From Liopterus haemorrhoidalis (taxonomy: Eukaryota; Arthropoda; Insecta; Coleoptera; Dytiscidae): a stretch of 64,000 nt of DNA. The DNA is taken from contig OZ020613.1 in NCBI GenBank assembly GCA_963971575.1, forward strand, positions 51,640,250 through 51,704,249. The letters run 5' to 3'. Below the pieces are notes generated by a model. The model was not told where the DNA came from. It was given only the letters and a program-made list of their open reading frames with translations, and searched no databases. The position numbers were made by a program, and so were the translations under genes. Of the stretch, positions 33,243-44,824 are shown in pieces (the first letter of the stretch is position 1; each line of letters opens with the position of its first letter).

Positions 33243-33720
33243 TTAAACACTACACTCTTCTTCATTGCAAGCACCGAGAAAAAGCAGTTTAGTAAGCCTT
33301 TTGCCCAGAAGCCTATTTCTGTCTCTGCATACAGTGGCTCCTGCTTCCGAAAATAAGCGCTCTGAAGGAACTGACGTCGCTACTACAGACAAGAATTTCT
33401 GAGCAATTTTATATAAGTTAGGGAAAACTCTCTTCATATCGTCCCAAACCAGTAGCGGATTGAATTTAAGAGATGAAATTGGATTTTTCAAATACAGTGA
33501 TAAGTTCATGTTCAGTTTTGTTAAAACCGCGTTGGCCTGTGCCTGATTTTAGTTTCCTCTTCCCATGTGCAATGTCAGTATGTTCCAGCAGCCGGATTTT
33601 TGCTGGATCAAATGTACTGATATAAGTAAAGTATCGGAAGATTAGTATCGATACTAAAATCACGATATCGAATGAAAAATATCGATACTGGTATCGTATC
33701 AGTGGTATCGGAACATCCCT
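33243..33720 (-). pseudogene. hAT transposase C-terminal fragment with 5' terminus
   Basis: The frame 33243-33509 gives the hAT dimerisation domain, with FPNLYKIAQKFLSVVATS, then PSERLFSEAGATV and RNRL. The domain closes the hAT transposase and holds the dimer together. The DDE domain and BED finger are deleted. An extra patch, FDPAKIRLLEHTDIAHGK, lies at 33540-33612. The right edge (33610-33720) ends GAACATCCCTAG, an hAT-type terminus also seen alone at 16355-16480. The left terminus was not found. Confidence 0.75.
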
Positions 33721-33944
33721 AGTTAGGATACGATGACGAGGATGAGATAAAACACATGATTAGGAAGGAATACTGAATACCCGACAACCAATGGGGTCCT
33801 CGCAAGAGATAGAGAGATCAGCTAACCGACTATCTAACAAGTATTGGTATAGAGGAAACATGGAAAGACCTAACAATGAACAGAATAAGATGGAGGACTT
33901 GCGTGAGTGATGCCAAATTCAACCTGACTGACCGAATCCAAAAA
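33721..33944. other. LINE-like scrap or unassigned
   Basis: Plus-strand codon patches such as NRIRWRTCVSDAKFNLTD (about 33880-33935) look like worn RT or transposon coding sequence, but I cannot assign them. Confidence 0.3.
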
Positions 33945-34080
33945 AGAAGACTGTATACGAATGGTAAATTTGAATTCTAGTTTAGCTGTTTGGTCACAAT
34001 TTATGTCATACAGACAAACAGATAGACACAGTGACGGTATAAATGTTCCTCTGTTTTACCTACAAAACCATAAAAACTAT
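33945..34080 (+). repeat. (GACA)n family 3' end, diverged copy
   Basis: Shares TTTAGCTGTTTGGTCACAAT, ACAGACAAACAGATAGACA, GTGACGGTATAA and ACCTACAAAACC with the ends of the tandem units at 27.8 and 28.9 kb. Confidence 0.6.
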
Positions 34081-34608
34081 TTTTTGCAATTTATTAACAT
34101 TTGAAATTATAAAAATGTAAATATTTCATATTAATAAAATTTCACTTTCACAAAAATTTCAAAATATTTTTAATTCAAAATAATATAAAAAGTTCATTGA
34201 CTCCTAAAATAGTTTAGCTTGTGCTATCAAGATTTATAACAATTTCTGAACAAAAATTTAAACTTGAAATCTAAATAAATTATTTAATAAAATCTTAACT
34301 TGACATTTACAATTAAAAATAACACTTAAATTTATGCAAAAAGTTTAAAAAGTTACAAAGTTTCTTAAAAGATTTCTTAAATTACGAATAAAATTTTCAC
34401 AACTAAAAAAATTTAAGAGATAATTGAAATTAATCTGAAAGAAAAAATATACCTAAATATTATTCATTAAATTTTTAATATATAAGATATCACATTCCTT
34501 TTTTTCATAACAAAACGCATATCTAGAAACTCCAAGATATCTACCAAACTACAGTTTTATATTTATGTATGGATTCGAAACGTGAACTTTAACAAATTCA
34601 GTGGTTAA
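34081..34608. other. no gene seen
   Basis: Very AT-rich; nothing recognisable. Confidence 0.4.
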
Positions 34609-34609
34609 C

Positions 34610-34860
34610 TACGAGTTGAAGGTACGTGATCGACGTCGATATGGCGAAACGAATAGCATTAATGTATATTTTTCAAATATTGATGAAGAACTCGAAACGG
34701 AGGAGGATATAATAGAAGATGAAGTTTTGGCTGGGTCAGATCCGAATTTGTAGTCGGAAATAAACAAGGACGAAGTGGAAATGGAATAAACAGCCGAGTT
34801 CCAAACACCTACTAGAAACGATGCATTTTCAGCAGTTGAAACAATTTTTTTTGTTTGACA
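34610..34860 (+). pseudogene. possible pogo/Tigger-like transposase C-terminus
   Basis: The plus strand reads an acidic stretch, NIDEELETEEDIIEDEVL, then after two stops TPTRNDAFSAVETIFF. An acidic tail followed by a final helix of this kind is seen at the C-terminus of pogo-type transposases. No catalytic motif is present. The resemblance is weak. Confidence 0.25.
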
Positions 34861-34869
34861 GTTTTTTTT

Positions 34870-35928
34870 AAATTTATATATGTATACATACATACATACG
34901 TACGTATGTAAAATTATATAAGTGTTAAGTTGTTTGTAAAATAAGTTGGATTATTTTTTTTATGTTTTGGAACACTTGAATATTGTTTTTGTTGATTAAG
35001 CTTCTTGCACTCATGTAAATACAGGGTGTTTGTTTGAAACGGGGCACCCCGAAAATCTCCTTTATTTGTAAAGATACAAAAAATCTTCAGAACAAAAGTT
35101 AAACTAGACAAAAAGGCCCATCTAAAGGTTACTATAAGAATTCTGAGGCACTTCCGGTTTCACCGGAAATGATGTCAACTTTTGATCTAGCATAGGGATT
35201 CGATAATTTTATATTTTTTTCCTAAAAGTACATTAAATTAGCTTTACAATGACACCAAAAAAATCATATTTTTATGTTAACCATTTCAAAATGGCGACCA
35301 TTTATTTACAAAATAATAATCAACATAAGTTTTACAATGTTGAACGTAGCAAGCTTTGAAAACAATAAAAAAAGAAACAAAATATCTCTAAAATAAACTG
35401 TTATAACTAGTTATTATATGAAATAACATGAAATAACTTAAATTTAAATTTTTCAATTAAATGTTTTATAAATGTAGTTTTTTTTTTTTAATAATAAGTA
35501 AAATAATTGTAAAAAGTAATAGGCGACGCCCCCCTCGCAACGACAACCGCATGCTCTGAATGCCCGCTTCCGCCGGCCCTGGGCCCACCAATAAGAATAT
35601 ATGTTTACTTTTCTTATCCAACGTAGCCAACACATTACCGTTGTGCTTCTTCAGGCTTCTTACACACTAGGCGTATTTATGTAGACGTAAATACATATAA
35701 ACAGGTGTAAACAGGAACTTAAGATCGTAAAAAATAGAAAATACAAAAGGTTGGCCCGCCAAAAAACAAATGTTACTGAATGCGAACCGCGACGTAAAAA
35801 AAGTTATCGACCCCTGGTATAATTTAAAAAAAAGTTAGTGAATGCAGCCCGCAACATATAAAAACATAATATAGCTTGGTTATATCTACGAAATCCTAAA
35901 AATATTGTATGATCTTAAGAGCATCCAA
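34870..35928. other. unassigned; CATA repeat and two hAT-like scraps
   Basis: A CATA/CGTA microsatellite lies at 34880-34910. At 35530-35595 a GC-rich patch ending GCCGGCCCTGG looks like one hAT terminus with no partner. Bases 35020-35060 (ACAGGGTGTTTGTTTGAAAC) may be the edge of another repeat. No gene is seen. Confidence 0.35.
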
Positions 35929-36269
35929 CACTGTACACGTAAGGAAATCACTGTACTCATAAATAATTCATAAAGGGTTACGAATTTTCAAAAAATAATA
36001 CAGCAGAATCAACAAATAATAAATGATATTTACATATATTTTTATTAGATTTTAATCGTTTTAATAGCATGAGTAAAATCTCTCTAATTATTAAATATGT
36101 TATTAATTCTCGCTTTTGCAATTTTTGTCCATACTATACAACTGATCAAAATCAAACAAAAATGTATGTAAAGATCAAATATTTGTTGATTCTGTTGTAT
36201 TATTTCTTCTAAATTCGTAACCCTTTATGAATTATTTACAAATACAGTGATATCCTTGCGTGTACAGTG
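35929..36269. mobile_element. MITE with about 100-bp inverted arms
   Basis: The left arm from CACTGTACACGTAAGG and the right arm (complement, ending CGTGTACAGTG) match for about 100 bp, sharing AATTCATAAAGGGTTACGAA and CAGAATCAACAAAT. No coding sequence is present. I could not identify a target duplication, so the superfamily is open. Confidence 0.65.
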
Positions 36270-37817
36270 TAGGATCCTTTTGACACAAACATATTTTTAA
36301 AAAATATTGTTTTAAAACTTAATGAAACTACCAAATAATGAAGAGCTAAAAAAATTCTATTAGAAACTATTAAAATTAATTTTTAATGTGTCTAAGCCAT
36401 GGCCATTGCTAACCTAAACAATAGCCTAGGGTTGCCAAACAAAAAGGGGCGCTTGAAATTCCAAAAATTATAAGAATTATTATAGTTTTACAAGGAGAGA
36501 TAATATCATTTTCTCGCTAGAAGCGTAAATGAAACAAATCTGAGAATGAGATGTCATTTCAGGAATTAATTATTGAATTAAAAACAAAATTTTGTGTCTT
36601 ATATTAATTAATTTAAGGTATTTATTCTTTTTTAATTCACAAAATTCTCCCGAATTTGTTCAAATCCGGCCTTAGCTGTTAATATAGTTTATAGATAAAA
36701 GATCAATTAAATAAATAAAAATATAATAATTAATATATTAAAACAGAGATTAACTTATAAACCAAATATATTTAAAAACTTGTATTTTAAAAAAATGATT
36801 AAAATATAAATAAAAATTGTATATTATGAAGCGCTCAAAAAATAAAGAATTATTACAATTTCAAAAATTAATTCATGTATTAAAAATTAAAGTTTAAGTC
36901 TTAAATTAACTAACTTTCTGTAGTTTACTGACTGTATTAATTAATTAACCTGAAATTATAGTGTTTTAATTATTAAATTAATTTAGAGACTTACTTGTAA
37001 TTAATAAGGCTGATGTGACAGCTAACTTGCTTATAAATTGTTTGATCACTGTATACATACTTCGCGTCCGTATTATCTTTATTTATCAATAAACTATAAA
37101 ACACACTTAGAAAGGTGCACGAGTTGTAATATCACGTGGTAAAACGTAAGTTTTTAGCACAAGAGAACCGTACAACACAACCAGTGCGGAGAGACTGAAC
37201 AAGTCGTATCAACGTAAAGTTTAGTTTGGCGCGTTTACCGGCGACACTAGCGACTTGATGTGGCAAGAAAGTGAACTAAAGATCACGCCACTTAATGGCG
37301 TTATACAATAGGCGAAAAAAATACCGTATGGTTAGGTGAGATCAGTGGTGGGAATAGACAAGCATTGAGACGGAAAGTTATATTATTTGGGAGGGCGATA
37401 TGAAGGCATCTGACTCATCAATTCAACATTATTAATGAATGAAGATAACATACATTCGAAAAAGTGTTTATGTCGCTAAAGTAGTAAAATGTTTTTTATT
37501 GCATGAACTCACATAATTATTAATATCATAAATTATATTTGTCAGGTGCTAATTTTCTTTTTAAGTTGTGGATCCGCGACAACACGACTATTTACAGAAA
37601 CGCGGGTTTAATCTCCTATGATAGGGTGATCATTCGTCCGGGATTTTCCGGTGCAGTCCCATATCCTGGTACTTTGACCCACGACAGTGTCCCGGAAAAT
37701 GTCCCGGGTTTATATACCCGCCCCGGATTCAAATCAAGTTTATAACATTTGAAATTAGAAAAAGAATTAATAATTTATTATTTTTTTATTATTACAGGTA
37801 TTCCTTACTTAACGACC
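36270..37817. other. no gene seen
   Basis: AT-rich stretch. CTAGGGTTGCCAA at 36426 recurs as CTAGGGTTGCCAA at 60039, perhaps one terminus of an unknown repeat. At 37620-37735 a GC-richer patch reads GTGATCATTCGTCCGGGATT and repeats CCCGG words; unassigned. Confidence 0.35.
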
Positions 37818-37925
37818 TACGAGAGCTACCTTTTTATGTTTTTGTAAAAACTTAACAATTTTTTTTTTTTTGAACAAACTGTTTTATTTCTTTTCATAAT
37901 ATTCGCCTTTTGCATGCGTTCATAC

Positions 37926-38825
37926 TAGAGATGGGTCGTTCATGAACGAACCGGCTCCCTGAGCCGGCTCAGTACACTGACCGAAGTGACACGGTTCACC
38001 AAATTGAAATGAGCCTGCTCACGGCTCACTCTATAGTTTCAAGGATACGATTGGTCGGGCGATTGTGAGCAGTGACCGGAGTGATCCGGATCTGGATCGA
38101 TGTCATGTTAAACTTCGCGAGAACCCGGCTTGTAATGTATTATCATAAAGTGTATTTTGTCATCAATTTGTAGGGCAGTTTATTTGAAACTAATAGGCTT
38201 AGTCTGTATTCTTACAACCGTACTATATAAAAATATTAAAATTATATTACCCAAATCCCAGATGTCCGATTTATAAGGGCAATAAACATCGCCATAAACT
38301 TAACACATCTGGTTTAAAATACAGTAGCTACATAAAGTGAATTGTTTGTTTAAAAAATGTTAGATTAGATCCGGGGCTAAGCGACGTTCTACCTACGAAC
38401 GAACGACCGCCCGTTCGACAACTGACTGACCTGTGTTCAGTTCATATATTGCAAGAACCGGCTCTTAGCGACGTTCTACCTACAAACGAACGAACGACTG
38501 ACCTGTGTCTCGGAAACTGAACAACCTCCACTGATCCGGTTCCGCAAACTGAACCGAAATTCCCATCTCTAGTCTGTACTTTTTTACAACTACACTATAT
38601 AAAAATATGAAAAATATTGCCCAAATCCCCGATGTCCGATTTATAAGGGCAATAAACATCGCCATAAACTTAACACATCTGGTGAATTGTTTGTTTACTA
38701 TTAAACCGGCAAAAATGTTAATTTCATTTTACAATTGTTAAATGTAAAATGCAAAGAAGATAATTCACTTCTATAGATTTTTATTTATTTAACTTCATTA
38801 TTTCTTTGTAACAAGATAATGAGGA

Positions 38826-38865
<40 letters not shown>

Positions 38866-39228
38866 ATTTGTGAATAAGTCATAATTTACGTCTTTAGTCT
38901 TGAATTCATACTAAGAATATTAACAAGAATAAAGGCAATAAAGCGGCAAATATTCAGACGTTTTTATCGCATTTATTACAGTCCAATATACATTGCCGCT
39001 TTCCGCTGTCTGTTCATATAATGCAAGAGCCATCTGACCGACATTCTACCTACATATTCCAAACTTACAATCGTATTGAACGGTGGGAGAACTGACGACT
39101 GACCGACCTGTTTCTCAGGGACAAGTTTACTTAACCGGCTCACTGAGCCGGATCAAAGAGCCGGCTCAGCAAACTGAACGACCTGCACTGATCCGGTTCC
39201 GCAAACTGAGCCGAAATTCCCATCTCTA
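37926..39228. mobile_element. non-autonomous hAT (1303 bp) with GTTCATAC TSD
   Basis: The ends TAGAGATGGG and CCCATCTCTA are flanked by GTTCATAC at 37918-37925 and 39229-39236. The inside is non-coding and repetitive: a block with GATGTCCGATTTATAAGGGC occurs at about 38261 and 38631, and a terminus-like phrase (CCGAAATTCCCATCTCTAG) occurs at 38556-38574 as well as at the true end. This points to an internal tandem duplication. Confidence 0.85.
38828..38862. repeat. (GA)n microsatellite
   Basis: About 17 GA units inside the hAT element. Confidence 0.9.
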
Positions 39229-39521
39229 GTTCATACCAATTCTCAAAACATACATCTCGAAATATACATTTTAGATATACATATATACAGATTTTTACAC
39301 GTGGGGTGCTATAAAGCAATAAAATACAGGCCCCCATCAGCGATGGGTACGCCACATGAGCGTAAGCTCAGTTTGTGGCTTCGATTTTTGTAATTTTATT
39401 ATAATGGACTGAATATTATTATGTTGAGCCTTTAAATTTCATATTTATTTATTAAATATAATTTCGATATAAAAAACATGTTAGAAGAGAGAAAAAAAAA
39501 GCTAAAAGATGAAAAATTAAT

Positions 39522-40053
39522 TTATATTCTTTTTATAATAGAGTTAACATCATTGCTTTGTAACTGTAGTACCCAGTTTTTAATTTTTTGTTTATAATTT
39601 GTTTTCGTAATTGTAATATTTGATGATGCTATATATTGATCAAACGCATTGTATACATTGCCAACCACAGATTTAAAATATGTATCAAGTTTCTTTTTCT
39701 TATACTTAGCAGGTAATGCTCGCTTAAAAATATTATTTCGTGTGTTGTGTATGTGTTCTGCGACTTGAACTATTTCAGGATTAATTGTTATATATTTGGT
39801 TATGGCTGTTAGATATAACTGGCTTACTGTACATATTTTTAAATCATCAAAAAGAGTTTCAGATGGATATCTTATAGGTTGAATGCAATAGTTTTTAATA
39901 TATTTTTTTTTGATTACTTTAAGTTTATTTAAGTGCAATTCCACTGCTCCCCCCCAGCTTAAAATACCGTACTGAACTATGGACTGAACCAATCCGAAAT
40001 AAAATGTTTTTAGATGCTGCAATGGAAATATATTTCTTAATAATTTAAATAAG
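39522..40053 (-). pseudogene. LINE reverse transcriptase, C-terminal part
   Basis: The frame after the mariner insertion point reads FKLLRNIFPLQHLKTFYF, then FGLVQSIVQYGILSWGGA, and later SQLYLTAITKYI and IHNTRNNIFKRALPAKYK, ending at 39522. It is the same type as 10991-11491. With the mariner removed, the codons before (KIRKTLY at 41335) and after join in frame. The active site is not included. The domain follows the RT palm. Confidence 0.75.
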
Positions 40054-40055
40054 TA

Positions 40056-41331
40056 CAAGGTGTCTCAAAAGAAATTTTATATTTAGTGGATCGATTAAAA
40101 AAAAAGTAAGCCGTATTTAGAAAAAATGTTTATTAATTATTAAAATACACTTTTTGGGGATTTATTTCTTAAAAATAATATCGTCTAAATGTAGACCCTC
40201 GTGTTCTCGGCACTCATTTAATCGAACAGTAAAATTACTTATGACGTCTCGGCAGGTGGACTCCGGGATGGCTGCCATTTCGTGACGGATATTTCCTTTC
40301 AAATGCGCCAGTGAAGTCGGTTTACTGGCGTAAACTTTAGATTTAAGATAACCCCATAGGAAAAAGTCCATAGGGGTTAAATCTGGACTGCGTGGAGGCC
40401 AATTTATGTCACCTCTCCGGAAGATCAATTTGCCTGAGAAAATTTCACGAACACGTGGCAGAGACATATTGGACGTGTGTGAAGTTGCTCCGTCCTGTTG
40501 GAACCATGTTCTTTGGTTATAGCCAGGAAAGTTTAGCAGTTCAGGTTCCAAGAAGTTGTCTAACATCTCCACATAACGCTCTGAATTCACTGTAACTGCA
40601 CGCCCCCTTTCGTCTTCAAAAAAGTAAGGGCCGATAATTCCTCGCGCCGACATCGCAGCCCATACGGTCACTTTAGGCGAATGTAGGGGTTTCTGATGTT
40701 TGCGTTTCGGATTCGTTGCACTCCAGTAGCGGCAGTTCTGCTTGATGAGGTTCATCCGAAAACAAAATGTTGGTAAACGTTGAAAATCGCTCAATCACCT
40801 GATTTATGAAATTAAGCCTCTTGGGGCTTTAATTCTTGCACCAATTGAATTTTGTAGGGGTGCAGCTTTAGGTCTTTGTGCATAATGCGATGTAATGATG
40901 ATCTATGCACATTTAAAGCACTTGCGCGCTTCCGAATTGAAAGGTTCGGGTCGTCACGAACAGACTGATTAACATTCTCCACTTTTTCTACCGTTCTTGA
41001 TGACCTAGGTCGCCCGGATTTTGATTTATCCAGCGTTGTACCAGTCTCTTCAAACTTTTTAACCCAATGTCGAATGAGAGGAATGCTTGGCGCATCATTT
41101 AAGTGGCGAAAACCTCGAATACTGCAGAATTTTCTACGCGCTACAGTCGCCGAATCACCGTTTTTGTAAAACTCTCGCACGCATAACGCGCGGTCTGCTC
41201 CCGAGAAACGCTCCATAGCGACTGAATTCCCAAGAGCCAGGCTACCGATTGAAATAACCCCCGCGCCCCTCGGATACGTTGCGTTCACGCAGTAAGCTAA
41301 ATAAATATAAAATTTCTTTACAGACACCTTG
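40056..41331 (-). mobile_element. DD41D (rosa-type) mariner, full length, 1276 bp
   Basis: The ends ACAAGG-type CAAGGTGTCTCAAAAGAAA (left) and TTTCTTTACAGACACCTTG (right) lie between TA at 40054-40055 and 41332-41333. The target is a LINE reading frame. The length is that of a complete mariner. Confidence 0.9.
40162..41216 (-). pseudogene. DD41D mariner transposase pseudogene
   Basis: The start at 41216 gives MERFSGADRALCVREFYKNG, then the paired helix-turn-helix region (LIRHWVKKFEETG, GRPRSSRT, KRASALNVHRSSLHRI) to a stop at 40812-40814. A small deletion and frameshift follow; FSDEPH with the first catalytic Asp is in another frame. The rest (40162-40794) is open, with WFQQDGATSHT and PRSPDLTPMDFFLWG. 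I count 41 residues between the second and third Asp, the spacing of the rosa/DD41D group. Intact except for one stop and one shift. Confidence 0.85.
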
Positions 41332-41333
41332 TA

Positions 41334-41552
41334 TAATGTTTTTCTGATCTTACCACTAACAGCATCTATATGAAAGTTCCATCTCATGTTTTCATCAAAA
41401 GTAACCCCTAAGTATGTTGTCTTATGAATTCTTTTAATTTTATTATCGCAAAGGCATTGATCACTGTCATCATTATCACATGTAAAATTGTGTATTGGTA
41501 ATGTATCAAAAGTTGTTTTAATGTTTTTATGTATCGTAAAAGTTATGTTAGT
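41334..41552 (-). pseudogene. LINE reverse transcriptase, part upstream of mariner insert
   Basis: The frame reads CLCDNKIKRIHKTTYLGVTF, then DENMRWNFHIDAVSGKIRKT. The KYLGV-type block follows the RT active site in Jockey/CR1-like LINEs. It runs on without a stop into the mariner, so a chimeric 253-codon frame (40812-41573) exists by accident. Confidence 0.7.
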
Positions 41553-42577
41553 ACTCTGAAGTTGGTATTTCAAAAATAGGTTTTCGAAGGCTTCAGTAGT
41601 TCTTGAGGTGATGAAAATCGCTGTCCACGCATTTTTTGTTTGATATTGGGGAACAAAAAAAAAAATCGATAGGGGATAAATCAGGTGAATACGGGCAATG
41701 AGACATTAATTCGATGTTTTTCTCCTTCAAATAATGAATTGTTTGACGTGCTGTGTGGTAGCTTGCATTAACATGATGAAGAATGATGCGACGTTTTTGG
41801 TTGTTTTTCCTGATTTTGTCGATGACTTCTGGCAAACAAATTGTTGTATACCATTCAGCATTAACTGTTCTCCGATACTCTAAAGCAGACGTTCCCAATC
41901 TGTGATACGCGTACCGGTACCGGTACGCGAATGTCGAGCTACCGGTACGCGATAAGCGAATGAAATAATAATGAAAACAATATTTTGCGTAAAATAATGT
42001 GTTTTTATTTTATACAATACTTCGCCAGACCCTATTTAACTAAAAAATGTCATCAGTTGAGAATTTAGGAAAGTTTGTTTAGGAAATTTAGGAATTTAAC
42101 TCATTTTTCCAAAAATATTTAGCTACTTGTACGCCACCATATTGTCTACTACATACCGGTACAACATCTTAAAAAGATTGGGAACATCTGCTCTAAAAGA
42201 ATGGTTGCGACATGCCCAGTACAACCAAAGAAACAAGCGATCATTTTCTTGGAAATGCTTCGTGAACAAATAACTGTTGTGGGTTTCGGTTTATCTTGGA
42301 AGACCTACACAGTGGATGGTTGCTTAGTTTCCGGTTCATATGAATAAATCCAAGTTTCGTCACTTGTAACGATGTTGTATACGGATTTTACAGTGCCTAG
42401 GTTGAATTTTTTTAGCATTCCCTTACAGCAATCAACACGAGCCTTTTTTTGAGCTTCGGTCAAATTATACGGAATCTATGGGGAACAGATCTTTTTCACA
42501 GCTAAATGTGCATGCAAAATCGAATGTATTGCAGTCTGCGATATGCCAATAGATGCCTCTATCTCACGATAAGTCGT
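41553..42577 (-). pseudogene. mariner transposase pseudogene in the host mariner
   Basis: The readable catalytic part (41593-41898) has AEWYTTICLPEVIDKIRKN, then HHVNASYHTARQ where the second catalytic Asp is Val, and CPYSPDLSPIDFFF with the third Asp 34 residues later. It is interrupted by the hAT MITE at 41886 and, beyond 42199, continues as frameshifted N-terminal sequence to 42577. The Asp-to-Val change alone would abolish transposition. Confidence 0.8.
41886..42190. mobile_element. hAT MITE (305 bp) in mariner, TSD CTCTAAA(G/A)
   Basis: The 16-bp inverted ends CAGACGTTCCCAATCT / AGATTGGGAACATCTG have one mismatch. The flanks are CTCTAAAG (41878-41885) and CTCTAAAA (42191-42198). The other mariner copy has a single CTCTAAAG at the same place (1848-1855). 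The interior has GTACCGGTACCGGTAC near the left end. No coding sequence. Confidence 0.9.
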
Positions 42578-43010
42578 ATTACTAAATTATGAAGCGGACT
42601 TCAAGTAAAAAGTAATTTAAATGTCAAAAGTAAGATCGAAGGTGCGACGATAACCTCATTTTCACTATTATATTAGAACCCTCGACTTCTAACTAATGAG
42701 TAATACAGAGAAAGAAGAGTTTTATGGCATTAGAAATCTTTACTTATTCGATATAACCCAGCATTCTACATGAATTTTTGATAATTAGATCCATATGCAA
42801 ATATTAACTTCTAATCGAAAGTAATACCTAAATCCTTTATGAATGAAACGGAAAAAATATTTTCATCGTTGAGGTAATAACTGTAATTGATAGAGGTCCT
42901 GTTTCTCGTGAAAGAAACTGTTGATCAATTATGTAGAAAAATAATAGTATTTGTAATTTTATTGGCACAATTTTAACATCAGCGACCGTCCTATTTTTGT
43001 TTGTTTCTAT
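42578..43010. other. no gene seen
   Basis: AT-rich spacer between the nested mariner and the hAT derivative. Confidence 0.4.
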
Positions 43011-43204
43011 CAGGGCCGTCTTAGGCCATGCAGGGGCCCTTGGGCACACAGAGTTTGGGGCCCTTTTAGAAGGTAAAAAAAAATATGAATGAAAACATCA
43101 GTATGTACTTTTATTTAGTGATTTTATTGGTTATTATGGTTAGCTTTATACAAATTAAATATAAGTGTAGGGATTACTATTTTGTGAATTGGACTTACGT
43201 TAAT

Positions 43205-43500
43205 GAGGATAGTAGAGTTAGGAAATAATTTCATTCAGCTTTTCGGACAAGAAGCGTTTATTTAAACAACACAACGTTTCGCCAACAACATTGTTGGCTT
43301 CTTCAGGTGCTATAACAATAACATGCAATAAAGTAACAATCTTATATAATTATAAATCAATTTACCTATGTTAGTTAAACGTCACTCTAACAACATGTGC
43401 GTCAGTCATCACCAAGGATGGTGAAATTGCAGAAATAACATTGACAAAATATTTTGTACTTGAAAAATACAGAAAGATGGGAAAACAGGAATAAATTTAA
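43205..43500 (-). other. 3'-UTR-like stretch with a hammerhead-like motif (43275-43306)
   Basis: On the minus strand CTGAAGA, one base, a perfect hairpin GCCAACAA...TTGTTGGC, then GAAACG. The same arrangement occurs in the PLE tail at 48575-48606 and near 46286-46314. CUGANGA and GAAA flanking a hairpin resemble the hammerhead ribozyme core known from Penelope-like elements. Helices I and III are not evident. Confidence 0.4.
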
Positions 43501-43504
43501 TATT

Positions 43505-44470
43505 ATATATATATATAGCGAGCTGGCGCCGTTTCTCGCTTCCTTTTCGCCAGGCGACTCTGTCCATCCAGTCGCCATCTTGGAGACCTCTTGCCTCCAT
43601 CGCCTCCCGCACATCCTGAGCCCAGGTCCTTACTGGTCGACCTGGTCTTCGTCTGCGCGCAGGAATCCACTCCCAAATCTTCTTGGGCCATCGGTCATCA
43701 GGCATACGCTGGAGGTGGCCATACCATAAGAGTCGTTTGTTTTCTATCGATTCTATGATGGAGCTTTCAACGTTCATAGTTGCTCTTATGGTATCATTAC
43801 GAACGTGCTCGATATTGGGGATACCGCAACTCCTTCTCCAAAAGTCCATTTCCTCGACGCTCAGGCGGGCTTTATTTCTTTGTGTGAGCTCCTTGTTTCT
43901 GAACCATAGGTACAGATACTTTCGACAATAGTTTTGTAGATAACCGTTTTCGTCCTTTTGGTTATATTGTCGTTCCACAATACCGGGTTTAGTTGCCTTA
44001 TTACACACTTCCCTTGCCCTATTTTATTGTTAATATCATCTTCACTCTTCCCTCTATTTGATAGGGTAACACCTAGGTATTTAAATGACTGGCAGTTTCT
44101 GATGATTTCGTCATCTATTTTGAGGTCTCTTCCCTTCTCACCAACAACGAGGTATTCAGTTTTCTGTGCATTTACTTCTAAACCCCATTTCTTATATTCC
44201 TCCCTTAGTTTCCTCACCATATAGCTGGAATCATCTTCGTCTTCAGCTATCAGAACCTGGTCATCTGCAAATAATAGGGTATACAGTGGATTGCCTCCAA
44301 TATCTATACCCATATTACTGCATTTGCGCCTCCATGCCTTCAATATATATCTTGAAGAAAGTGGGAGCTAGAGTGCAGCCTTGTCTGAGTTCTTTCGTTA
44401 CAAGGAACTCGGGAGAGAATTTCTTCCCTAGCTTGACACAGCTAGAACATTTTTCATAGAGGTCATTTAA
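43505..44470 (-). pseudogene. LINE reverse transcriptase relic with active-site box
   Basis: This is the C-terminal two thirds of an endonuclease/RT LINE protein. From the right come FLVTKELRQGCTLAPTFF, then YTLLFADDQVLIAED with the catalytic FADD (about 44270), EYLVVG, SFKYLGVTLSN, and after a frameshift near 43950 EMDFWRRSCGIP, WYGHLQRMPDDRWPKKI and GRPVRTW. It ends in YIYI-coding TATA repeats (43503-43520), a short tandem tail as seen in RTE-type LINEs. Truncated at about 44470. It sits inside the hAT derivative. Confidence 0.8.
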
Positions 44471-44824
44471 TATTATACTTTATAAAAACCAAAAGGAAAT
44501 GACTGTTATTTAAATTTTAAACAAAAAGACTAGTGATAAATATAATAATATCAAAGATTAACAATATTCAAAACATTACGAATGATAATCAAACCGACTA
44601 CTGCATCAATATTCCAAGCAGTCACACTATCCTCCCTGACAACCTGGTTCGCACAAATCGCAGGATTGACAGTGTAACTCCCTGTACAACATGATGCAAT
44701 AATCAATTTTAAAAATCATAAACCTCCACATCCAGGTAAAACAGTGAAAGAACCCAAAAGAGGCAATGAAATCCGGAACAATCATACAGTTCGACATACC
44801 AGTCCCTCAAAATCAATGGTACGC
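44471..44824. other. insert remainder, unassigned
   Basis: AT-rich sequence between the LINE truncation point and the resumption of the hAT coding relic; nothing recognisable. Confidence 0.35.

Larger units (their letters stand above)
39263..41552 (-). mobile_element. LINE insertion (5'-truncated) in the mariner
   Basis: The LINE lies antisense, with its 3' UTR at 39263-39521 and its truncated 5' end at 41552, where mariner sequence resumes. Its coding frame is split by the DD41D mariner at 40056-41331. The exact target duplication is unclear. Confidence 0.65.
37820..42577 (-). mobile_element. mariner copy invaded by two hAT elements and a LINE
   Basis: This is the same mariner family as 1399-2651. 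The left inverted end CGAGAGCTACC (after TA at 37818-37819) runs to 37925. Mariner sequence resumes at 39237-39262, again at 41553-41885, and again at 42199-42577, where it is cut off. The gaps are an hAT (37926-39228), a LINE (about 39263-41552) and an hAT MITE (41886-42190). All remaining pieces are collinear with the 1.3 kb copy. Confidence 0.85.
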
